Below, one piece after another: positions 41,701 to 47,265 of a stretch of DNA of 47,265 nt. The translations under genes and the position numbers were made by a program. The notes under the pieces were generated by a model. That model had not been told where the DNA came from. It did not search any database and worked only from the letters and a program-made list of their open reading frames with translations. The stretch's first letter is position 1. Each line of letters begins with the position of its first letter. The DNA comes from Paraherbaspirillum soli (GTDB taxonomy: Bacteria; Pseudomonadota; Gammaproteobacteria; Burkholderiales; Burkholderiaceae_D), in NCBI RefSeq assembly GCF_042654985.1, contig NZ_JBHSMT010000022.1, positions 1 through 47,265 on the forward strand. The letters run 5' to 3'.

Positions 41701-43557
41701 CATCCATAGCGGTTCGCCGTCCTGCAAGTCGATCCGGTAGGGCCGCTCTTCATTGACCTTGACGCCCATGTGTTCGAGCATCGGCAGGCTTTGCGACAGC
41801 GCGATCGGCTTGCCGGTGCGGTAGATCTTCAAGCGCAGTGAGGAGGGCGCGGCTTCGATCGGCCGATACAGGTTCATCGCCAGGCCGGCGCTTTGCTGCG
41901 CGGCTTCCATCAATTCGATGTCGCGCACCGCTGCCCGCGCCAGATAGTCTTCGCGGAAGCCGGCCGGGAACCCGTCTGCATAGCGCCGCAGCAACACGTT
42001 GCCTTGCTCTTCGCCGCGGCTTTCCAGCAAGGCTTCGGCCAGATCGTCTTGCCAACGGCGGGTGGCTTGCACGATCTTGGCTTCGAGCTCGCCGACGTCA
42101 ATGTCAGTCACCGTGTCCGGATGGGTGCGGACGGTGATGTGGATGCGCGCCAGCACCGATTCCGACAGCAAGGGCGTGAACTCGACGCTGATGCCGTTGA
42201 ACGCTTCCAGCAACATCTTCTGGATTCGTACCCGCAGTTCGGTGTTGAACTTGTCGCGCGGCACGAACACCAGGCAGGATACATAGCGGCCGAACGCATC
42301 GCGCCGCACAAACAGGCGCGGCCGCTGGTGCTCTTCGAGCCGCAGGATGCCAATGGCGGTGTCGAACAATTCGTCCTCATCGACCTGGAACAGTTCGTCG
42401 CGCGGGTATTGCTCCAGGATGGTGGCCAGGGTTTTTGCCAAGTGGCCTTTGGGCACGAAGCCGGCACGCGCCTGGACCTTGGCAACCTTACGCCGCACCA
42501 ACGGGATCTCGGTGGTAGGGACCATATAGGCGGTCGAGGTGTACAGACCGAGAAAGCGGCGCTCGCCTGTCACCTTGCCGGCGGCGTCGTAGCGTTTGAC
42601 GCCGACATAATCCAGGTAACCGGGACGGTGCACGGTGGCGCGCGAGTTGGCCTTGGTGATGAACACCGGCGAACGGGCTTCGATCACGCCCTGGGCGCCG
42701 ATCGGCAGCTTGGTGATGTCGGCGCTGTCGGCAGAGCGCAAAGAGTCGCGCAATATTCCCAGGCCGGAGCCGGCCACGCTTTGCAAATAATTTTCGCCAT
42801 CGCTGACCATCAGTTCGTAATCGTGATAGCCGAGAAAAGTGAAATGATCCTCGATCATCCATTCCAGGAAAGCACGTGCTTCGGCGATTTCCGCTTGTTG
42901 CGCGGGGTCGCCGTAGTTCAGTTGTTTCAATTCGTCGATCGCGTTGGTCGCGGCCGACTGCATGACGCGCCAGTCCTCGACCGCGGCGCGGACGTCGCCC
43001 AGCACCTTGAGCACGCCGGTCTGGATTTCCTCCAGCCTGGCGGCTTCGGTGCAGCGATCGACTTCGATGTGGATATACGATTCCAGCCTGGCATCGCCGC
43101 TGTCGGCGGCGCTGTCGTCGCTGGGGCGCCGGATTTTGACGACCTGGCCGGCGGCGTCGCGCCAGACGCGAAAGATCGGATGGATCACGGCATGCAGGGT
43201 CAGGCCCAGGTGGTTGATCTCGGTGGTCACCGAATCGACCAGGAAAGGCATGTCGTCGTTGACGATCTCGATCACGGTATGGGCGGATTCCCAGCCGTGC
43301 TCGTCGATGTGCGGATTGTAGACACGCACGCGCGGCGCGCCGCTCTTGAAGTGGCGCGCAAACTGCCAGTGGGCAACCGCAGCGCCGTACAAATCCTCGT
43401 TGCTGCGGCTCAGGATTTGTTCTTCCCCGACCTGCGTGTAATAGTCGGCCAGGAACGGTTGCATCGGCGCAAAGATGTCTGCCGGTAATCGTTCGCTGGC
43501 GAAATTGCCCATGTTTGCCAATTGCTGCTGCTTCTTTTCTTCGGCTGCGGTGCGCAT
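38713..43557 (-). CDS. gdhB: NAD-dependent glutamate dehydrogenase, large (180-kDa) type
   Basis: A 1614-residue protein matching the length of the 180-kDa class (about 1600 residues) of NAD-specific glutamate dehydrogenases, which convert glutamate to 2-oxoglutarate and ammonia. The N-terminal half carries ACT-like regulatory segments (NDDMPFLVDSVTTEINHLGL, VEFTPLLSESVLARIHITVR-like stretches). The catalytic core holds RGGLRWSDRREDFRTEVLGLVKAQMVKNAV and the Lys in VGSKGGFVLK. The Rossmann domain includes VVGIGDMSGDVFGNGMLLS. It is transcribed leftwards after the thioesterase gene, ending beside a dispersed repeat. It is a housekeeping gene for amino-acid catabolism. Confidence 0.97.
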   Translation of the reverse strand: MRTAAEEKKQQQLANMGNFASERLPADIFAPMQPFLADYYTQVGEEQILSRSNEDLYGAAVAHWQFARHFKSGAPRVRVYNPHIDEHGWESAHTVIEIVNDDMPFLVDSVTTEINHLGLTLHAVIHPIFRVWRDAAGQVVKIRRPSDDSAADSGDARLESYIHIEVDRCTEAARLEEIQTGVLKVLGDVRAAVEDWRVMQSAATNAIDELKQLNYGDPAQQAEIAEARAFLEWMIEDHFTFLGYHDYELMVSDGENYLQSVAGSGLGILRDSLRSADSADITKLPIGAQGVIEARSPVFITKANSRATVHRPGYLDYVGVKRYDAAGKVTGERRFLGLYTSTAYMVPTTEIPLVRRKVAKVQARAGFVPKGHLAKTLATILEQYPRDELFQVDEDELFDTAIGILRLEEHQRPRLFVRRDAFGRYVSCLVFVPRDKFNTELRVRIQKMLLEAFNGISVEFTPLLSESVLARIHITVRTHPDTVTDIDVGELEAKIVQATRRWQDDLAEALLESRGEEQGNVLLRRYADGFPAGFREDYLARAAVRDIELMEAAQQSAGLAMNLYRPIEAAPSSLRLKIYRTGKPIALSQSLPMLEHMGVKVNEERPYRIDLQDGEPLWMHDFGMQTADDSEIEIDHIKEVFEDAFARVWSGEADNDDLNRLVLRAQLNWREVTILRAYARYLRQAGSTFSNAYIEQALTGNPAIARQLVALFLARFDPAQADQAKAAALLQETEEAMDQVPNLDEDRILRQILGVIGATLRTNYFQRAADGRAKPYLSFKFDPAKVPGLPDPKPMFEIWVYSPRLEGVHLRGGKVARGGLRWSDRREDFRTEVLGLVKAQMVKNAVIVPVGSKGGFVLKSAPPATEREAYLQEGIACYQTFLRGLLDLTDNLVGGTVVPPGAVVRYDPDDPYLVVAADKGTATFSDYANAISAEYGFWLSDAFASGGSVGYDHKKMGITARGAWEAVKRHFREIGVNTQQQDFTVVGIGDMSGDVFGNGMLLSRHIKLLAAFDHRHIFLDPDPDTAASFAERERLFALPRSSWADYDSKLISDGGGIYARTLKTIALSPQVRAMLGVSAEELTPAELIRAILLAPVDLLYNGGIGTYVKATRETHAQVGDRANDPIRVNGAELNCKVVAEGGNLGCTQFGRIEFAQKGGRICTDAIDNSAGVDCSDHEVNIKIMLGLVVTEGEMTEKQRNKLLAEMTEEVGQQVLADNYYQTQALSVAGRRAASLLEPEARLLRFLERSGRLNRTVEFLPSEEEIAERKAVKQGLTSPERAVLMAYNKMWLYEELLASDLLQAPFIARSLAEYFPQPLRERYPDAMQRHPLAREIIATYLVNTLTNRVGITLVHWLADESGASPADVVRACVIAREVFGFDDIWRDIDALDNLVPDALQAQLFTDVGRLMEHASFWFLHRHGNGETIETTVARFRPAADQLGPQLVTLLAASDAEALKAKQEALMQAGVSAVLARRAASAELIGAVLDIAEVAAATERSLELVAGVYFALDLNLNFGWMRERVAALPADTHWQRLARTALQSDLTTLQRALTANVIKLSPALDQPAAMIDAWQIANRVPLERYRRLLTDFQVGGNVDLAMLSVAAREMRAIEAV

Positions 43558-43576
43558 AGTGTTTCCTTTTTTTAAG

Positions 43577-43616
43577 CGCCTCCAGGAACGCTCGTCACGG
43601 TTCCCAGAGGCGCTTC
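43577..43616. repeat. Short hairpin resembling the dispersed element ends
   Basis: AGCGCCTCCAGGAACG and CGGTTCCCAGAGGCGCT form a long imperfect hairpin between the thioesterase gene and gdhB. The ends share the GGCGCCTC/GAGGCGCC core of the dispersed elements, so it may be an eroded copy. It could attenuate gdhB read-through from the upstream genes. Confidence 0.5.
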
Positions 43617-43684
43617 TAGGCCGGTGAACTTAGATAGATTCTAGTCAACGCATACTGAATGTCATCCGCTTTTTATCGGTTTCG

Positions 43685-44059
43685 CTACTTCGATAAAACA
43701 TGGCTGGTGGTGACGTCCGCAATCAGCTTGTCGTTGGCGCCAAGCACCACGGTGCGGACCACGCTGACCGTGCGGCCGCGCTTGACGAAGCTGGCGACGG
43801 CCTTGAACGAACCTTCGGTCTGATTGGCGACCAGGTTGGCGTTGAGGTTGATCGCCAGCGGAAACCCCGACATGCCTTCGCTGATGTCGCCCGGGCCGAT
43901 GACCAGTACCGTGGCGGTTACGTCCGCGAACCACAGCATGGCGCCGGCGTGGACCACGCCGAACGGATTTTTGATGCCGCTGCGGATAGGCATCTCGGCC
44001 ACCACCCGCTCAGCGCTGCGTTCAACAATGGTGAATTCAATGGCTCCTTCGACTTTCAT
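43685..44059 (-). CDS. PaaI-type hotdog thioesterase
   Basis: A 124-residue hotdog-fold protein. The motif NPFGVVHAGAMLWFADVTA matches the PaaI/YbgC-like active-site pattern (N-x2-G-x2-H-xG-x4-D), with the catalytic Asn, His and Asp in place. The central strand INLNANLVANQTEG and the ending TVVLGANDKLIADVTTSHVL complete the fold. Members hydrolyse acyl-CoA thioesters in the cytoplasm; the acyl group is unknown. AAGGAA precedes the ATG, and the gene follows the DUF2863-like gene by 11 bases. Confidence 0.85.
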   Translation of the reverse strand: MKVEGAIEFTIVERSAERVVAEMPIRSGIKNPFGVVHAGAMLWFADVTATVLVIGPGDISEGMSGFPLAINLNANLVANQTEGSFKAVASFVKRGRTVSVVRTVVLGANDKLIADVTTSHVLSK

Positions 44060-44070
44060 GGCATTTCCTT

Positions 44071-45273
44071 TTAAATTTCGTATGGTTGCACGTCAACCGG
44101 ATGTCCGTCGGCATCGAACTCTGCTGCGATGGACAGTGATTTGACGCCCATCGTCATCAGTGCGTCGTAAGCGTCGTCGATTTCAACTTCCAGGTCGCCG
44201 ACGTAGTTTATTGGTTTGTCGAAAGAGGCCACCAGCGCGCCATCCGCCTCTGCGTACAGGTTCACGCGCAACACCGGTTCGTCCCGCATCTCGGCAGGGG
44301 CGATGACGGCCTTGGTCTGCTCGGCGGCGATGCCGTGCTGGAGCAGGCCCTGATTCAAATCGGACATCATTTGCAGCATGAACTGTTCGGCGATGCCTCT
44401 CTCTTTGCCGCCGTGGAACAGATCCTGGTAGAGGAAATGGATGTCGATCTCGCGGCCGTCGGTGCCCAGGCAGCGCGCCATCAGCGGCGCATTTTGCTCG
44501 GCCCAATGCTGGAAGCGCTCTGCGCGAGCGTCGAAAAAGGCGTCGACATCGTCGTTCGGCACGGCATAAAACGCATCCTCGGTCGACTTCAGCGTGAATC
44601 CCAGCAAAAACCGTACTTCGACCGCCAGGTCCTCAGCCGCAAAATCGCTGTCGGGCCAGCCGCTCAAGCTGCGGGCTATGGCCGGCGTAGCCGCGACTTT
44701 CTTGTTGGTCATGGAGGCAAACGCATCCCGGATCATTTCGCTCAGATGGCTGTAGGTAATGCCGTCGATTTCGTCCAGATGGTAGGCGTGATTGACCAGC
44801 ACCACGGTGGCGTCCTGGCTTTCCAGTTCCGCTTCCTGAAAGCTTTTTGTCAACAATTCGAACGCTTGCTGATCCTGGAAACATTGTCCGCGATCGAGAC
44901 CGCCGCTGGTGCGCACGAACATCGGAATCACAAACGCATTGACCTCCACCGTGCTGCCTTCCTCGCGCTTGAACAGCATGACTTCGGACGCTTCTTCGAT
45001 GCGTTCCTTTAATAGTTGATAGGCGTCGATGTCGGCGTATTTTGCGCGGTCGATTGCCTCATAAAGAACGTCGTCGTTTTTCTGGTTGAGCTGCTTCCTG
45101 ATCAGCTTGGTCAGGTCATTTTCCTTTTGCTCCATGACCTCAAAAAAAGATTCGCTGTCTTCTTGCTCCACCAGCTCGATGGCAAGATCGCACAGCGTCT
45201 GGATAGCGGCGTCTTGTTTGTTCTCTGCGGAGTTGGCGGATTTTCTGGGAGTGGGGCGCTTGTTTTTTGGCAT
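44071..45273 (-). CDS. DUF2863-like conserved protein
   Basis: A 400-residue cytoplasmic protein from the ATG at 45273 (MPKNKRPTPRKSANS); an ATG at 45327 would add 18 residues, and neither has a clear ribosome-binding site. It has a basic N-terminal tail, then an alpha-helical part (LCDLAIELVEQEDSESFFEVMEQ, DVLYEAIDRAKYADIDAYQLLK), then mixed alpha/beta sequence (VEVNAFVIPMFVRTSGG, EDLAVEVRFLLGFTL, REIDIHFLYQDLFHGG). This layout resembles DUF2863 proteins, found mostly in betaproteobacteria and without known function. It probably shares a transcript with the thioesterase gene. Confidence 0.7.
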   Translation of the reverse strand: MPKNKRPTPRKSANSAENKQDAAIQTLCDLAIELVEQEDSESFFEVMEQKENDLTKLIRKQLNQKNDDVLYEAIDRAKYADIDAYQLLKERIEEASEVMLFKREEGSTVEVNAFVIPMFVRTSGGLDRGQCFQDQQAFELLTKSFQEAELESQDATVVLVNHAYHLDEIDGITYSHLSEMIRDAFASMTNKKVAATPAIARSLSGWPDSDFAAEDLAVEVRFLLGFTLKSTEDAFYAVPNDDVDAFFDARAERFQHWAEQNAPLMARCLGTDGREIDIHFLYQDLFHGGKERGIAEQFMLQMMSDLNQGLLQHGIAAEQTKAVIAPAEMRDEPVLRVNLYAEADGALVASFDKPINYVGDLEVEIDDAYDALMTMGVKSLSIAAEFDADGHPVDVQPYEI

Positions 45274-45482
45274 GATTTTATTTTTTATCAAATGTTGGTC
45301 TGAGGTGTCTTGTGCAGGCGATCGCATGTCGCGATCTTACGCGTGGCGGCGGCTGTTTTCAAAGCAGTCCTTGCATGCAAAGGCATGGACGGAGGGAAAA
45401 GGGAGGGGGAGCGGGCAGGGCCGGGACCGGCCGCCGCGGATCGCTGTTGCCGGAGCGGCAAGCAGCGATCTTCAGGTCTGAC

Positions 45483-46040
45483 TTACTCGTCTTTGGCTGG
45501 CGCGGCATGATCGCCGGCTGCGGTCTCGGTTTCCTTCGGCGCCGGTTCTTCCGCTATTTGGAAGGCAGGATCGTGCACCCAGCGGCCCAGATCTTTGCCG
45601 ATCGCCACTGCGCTGCGATCAAGGATAGAACAAGTGCCCTTGAAGCCGCCCCACATGCCGCCCATGGACCAGCGATTGATCTTGGTGTGACGCGTCACTT
45701 TGCCGTGCTCGTCCAGCAGATCGGCCGTCACGGTAATGGCTTTCGGGCCGCTCCAGGCGCCGCCGCCGACACCCAATACGTGCGTGATTTGCAAGCGCAG
45801 CAGGTCCGCGCCGGCAGTCTTGGTTCCGGTGGCGATGGTGCCGTCGCCGGTTTTGTTCAGCTTCGCCAGCACCGGGCCAACGCGACGCGCCAGCATGTCT
45901 TCGATGTGGCACTCATTCTTGACGCTTTCAACAACGCCAGCATCCGGGTGATAGGTCACCGGGGTTTCCAACAAGGTGTTACCGGCGGCAAGAGTGCTCG
46001 CGCCGTACGTCAACATGCCAATCACAAACAGCTTTTTCAT
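45483..46040 (-). CDS. Periplasmic protein, 185 aa
   Basis: From the ATG at 46040 (GGATA upstream) the protein has a signal peptide, MKKLFVIGMLTYGASTLAAG, then a mature domain with two Cys (NECHIED and KGTCSILD) likely to pair. Strands include DLLRLQITHVLGVGGGAWSGPKAITVTADLLDE and TKINRWSMGGMWGGFKGTCS. The tail is acidic and Pro-rich (EEPAPKETETAAGDHAAPAK). I do not recognise a named family. It is the first gene of the leftward block and is separated from the DUF2863-like gene by 209 bases. Confidence 0.75.
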   Translation of the reverse strand: MKKLFVIGMLTYGASTLAAGNTLLETPVTYHPDAGVVESVKNECHIEDMLARRVGPVLAKLNKTGDGTIATGTKTAGADLLRLQITHVLGVGGGAWSGPKAITVTADLLDEHGKVTRHTKINRWSMGGMWGGFKGTCSILDRSAVAIGKDLGRWVHDPAFQIAEEPAPKETETAAGDHAAPAKDE

Positions 46041-46216
46041 CGTTGTATCCAAAGGTTAAGCAAAAGAGCATGGATTCTACCCAATTTGGAACGAGTGATG
46101 CTGAAAAGCAATGGTTACCGTTGATTTATACCCCAAAATTTGTTCGCGTCATGCAAGCAGTTGGCCTAAGCTAATTTCAGGACTTTCGAAGTCTATCTTT
46201 CAAGAACGGAGACAGC

Positions 46217-46933
46217 ATGCGTAACCGAATCTTGCCGACACTGGCGACGATTGCCGCCAGTGTCGGGCTGCTGGCGCTGGGCATGGCCCAAGCCCCTCTG
46301 GCATTCAGCGCAGCGATCGCTATCGACCCCAACCATCTACCCGCCGCCTCGCCCGGATTCCTGGTGGTGATCAGCGAGCCGGGAAGCTACCGTCTGACGG
46401 GGAACTTGACGGTGCCCGACGCCAATACGACCGCGATCGAAATCAATGCCGATAACGTCAGCATCGACCTGGGCGGCTTTGCCATCCTGGGTCCGGCCAA
46501 ATGTTCGTCGCCGCCGGTGTCATGCCTGCCGACCGGGACCGGCAACGGGGTGCATGTGGTGTACCGGGACAATATCGCCGTCAGCAACGGCAGTATCCGC
46601 GGCATGGGCAACTACGGGCTCTATCTGGAGACGCGTTCGGGCCGCATCGACAAGGTGGATCTGGTCAGCAATGGCGGCGGCGGCGCGCTACTGTTCGGCG
46701 GCGTGATCAGCGATAGCAGCGCGGAAGCCAATGGCGGCGCCGGCGTGTTCGGTCTCGACATCACCGTGCGCGGCAACCTGATTCGCAATAACCAGCATTT
46801 CGGGCTGGAAGCCTACGGCCTGTCGGCTTATGCCAACAACCGGCTAAGCGGCAACAATAACAATGCCGCCCAGGTCAATCGCACGCCGACCCAAGGCGGC
46901 CGCAATCAGTGCAAGGCGGCCGACTGTCCTTAG
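46217..46933 (+). CDS. Secreted right-handed parallel beta-helix protein
   Basis: A 238-residue protein with GGAGACAGC before the ATG and a signal peptide (LPTLATIAASVGLLALGMAQA, about residues 6-30). The mature part has NosD/CASH-like parallel beta-helix coils: PGSYRLTGNLTVPDANTTAIEI, NADNVSIDLGGFAILGP, RDNIAVSNGSIRGMGNYGLYLE, GLDITVRGNLIRNNQHFGLEAYG. It carries several Cys in a loop (AKCSSPPVSC). It is shorter than usual beta-helix enzymes and has a probable structural or carbohydrate-binding role; function is unknown. Confidence 0.8.
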   Translation: MRNRILPTLATIAASVGLLALGMAQAPLAFSAAIAIDPNHLPAASPGFLVVISEPGSYRLTGNLTVPDANTTAIEINADNVSIDLGGFAILGPAKCSSPPVSCLPTGTGNGVHVVYRDNIAVSNGSIRGMGNYGLYLETRSGRIDKVDLVSNGGGGALLFGGVISDSSAEANGGAGVFGLDITVRGNLIRNNQHFGLEAYGLSAYANNRLSGNNNNAAQVNRTPTQGGRNQCKAADCP

Positions 46934-46956
46934 TCAAAAATAGCAAGAAGCTAATA

Positions 46957-46986
46957 ATTGCCATTGCGTTCGATAGCGTTTATAGT
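46957..46986 (+). promoter_or_regulatory. Sigma-70-like promoter
   Basis: TTGCCA (46957-46962) and TATAGT (46981-46986) are 18 bases apart, each matching the consensus at five of six positions. Transcription would start near 46993, just ahead of the structured region at 47013-47161, with no protein-coding gene directly following. Confidence 0.6.
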
Positions 46987-47012
46987 CGCTCCCGTCCCCG
47001 AACAAAGAAGGG

Positions 47013-47161
47013 ACCTGGTCTAGCAGCCAGGATCAAATGCGCACAGAACCGCGCCAGCGGTTTCTCTTTGTGCCGTCTTCTGTCGCCCTCCACGGGTGGC
47101 GAGGTAGGGAGCCCCTTCGGGGGCTGCCGGAGGACGTTAAAGCATTTGACCGGTCTGCTAG
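47013..47161 (+). ncRNA. Structured RNA resembling phage C4-type antisense leaders
   Basis: A run of hairpins after the promoter. CCTGG/CCAGG displays TCTAGCAG in its loop (47014-47031). GCACAGAACCGC pairs with GCGGTTTCTCTTTGTGC (47041-47073). AGCCCC-TTCG-GGGGCT is a perfect tetraloop stem (47110-47125). The first loop is complementary to CTGCTAG at 47155-47161. Loop-to-downstream complementarity is the hallmark of C4 antisense RNAs of P1/P4-like phages, which control a downstream gene. The 63-codon frame through here is not treated as a gene. The match to C4 is by pattern only. Confidence 0.4.
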
Positions 47162-47265
47162 CCTACTTTCGCCGCCGTGTGTCAAGAACGCAAAAGCCGA
47201 AGTATCGGCCGCTGCGATGCTTTATTGAAGATGAGGGTCGGCCCCTCGTGATCGGCGTGCAGGCG

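Noticed and set aside
41893..43488. Long 531-codon ORF antisense to gdhB
   Set aside because: It is a shadow of codon bias in a GC-rich gene on the other strand; gdhB is unmistakable.
47037..47228. 63-codon ORF in the structured region
   Set aside because: It runs through hairpins that explain the sequence, has no ribosome-binding site and no protein-like pattern.

Overview
The window looks like a chromosomal segment of a betaproteobacterium, probably of the order Burkholderiales and perhaps near Oxalobacteraceae. The evidence is the type IV pilus minor-pilin operon of the fimT-pilV-pilW-pilX-pilY1-pilE type, a giant 1614-residue NAD-dependent glutamate dehydrogenase, a DUF2863-like protein, and generally high GC. 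The assignment is an inference from gene content; no rRNA or tRNA gene was seen.

Layout. (1) 1-1.7 kb is an accessory patch. It holds the 3' tail of a group II intron, a small unknown gene, a RelE/ParE-type toxin-antitoxin pair read leftwards, and two copies of a REP-like palindromic repeat, one interrupted by a 156-bp MITE-like element. (2) 1.7-8.7 kb is a type IV pilus assembly operon: five pilin-like proteins and the PilY1 tip adhesin. (3) 8.7-13.9 kb holds wza-wzb-wzc (outer-membrane channel, phosphatase and tyrosine kinase of polysaccharide export), an unlisted 41-residue membrane ORF, and a convergent WecG/TagA-type glycosyltransferase. (4) 13.9-17.1 kb is a leftward patch of unusual genes: a large beta-rich, phage-tail-like protein with a small partner, and a small membrane protein. 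(5) 17.1-34.5 kb is a large rightward polysaccharide biosynthesis operon: WecA-like initiating transferase, RfaH-like antiterminator, UDP-HexNAc dehydrogenase, UDP-HexNAc 4-epimerase, MurJ-type flippase, two tandemly duplicated glycosyltransferases, Wzy-like polymerase, a further glycosyltransferase, an AsnB-type amidotransferase, another glycosyltransferase, an alkaline-phosphatase-like protein and a secreted beta-helix protein. (6) 34.5-38 kb holds a lipoprotein and an outer-membrane beta-barrel. (7) 38.4-46 kb is a leftward housekeeping block: periplasmic protein, DUF2863-like protein, hotdog thioesterase and gdhB. (8) 46.2-47.3 kb holds a secreted beta-helix protein and a structured, promoter-preceded RNA-like region resembling phage C4-type antisense leaders.

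How it works together. UDP-GlcNAc is probably oxidised (TviB-like) and epimerised (TviC-like) to an N-acetylhexosaminuronic acid sugar nucleotide. Such residues may be amidated by the AsnB-like protein. Repeat units would be built on undecaprenyl phosphate (WecA-like enzyme plus glycosyltransferases), flipped by the MurJ-like protein, polymerised by Wzy and exported by Wza/Wzc under Wzb control. The most striking regulatory feature is an RfaH homologue encoded inside the operon, followed about 100 nt later by an exact ops-like element (GGCGGTAGCGTGC). This suggests a self-contained cis antitermination switch controlling the remaining 15 kb. A second regulatory signal, a CTG-N10-CAG palindrome with an identically spaced downstream box, precedes both wza and the distant lipoprotein gene, and may tie the export operon and the 35-38 kb envelope genes into one regulon. 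A family of inverted-repeat elements of about 90-150 bp is scattered through the locus, and one copy supplies the ribosome-binding site of a glycosyltransferase. A 55-base run of N lies inside the first of the duplicated glycosyltransferases.
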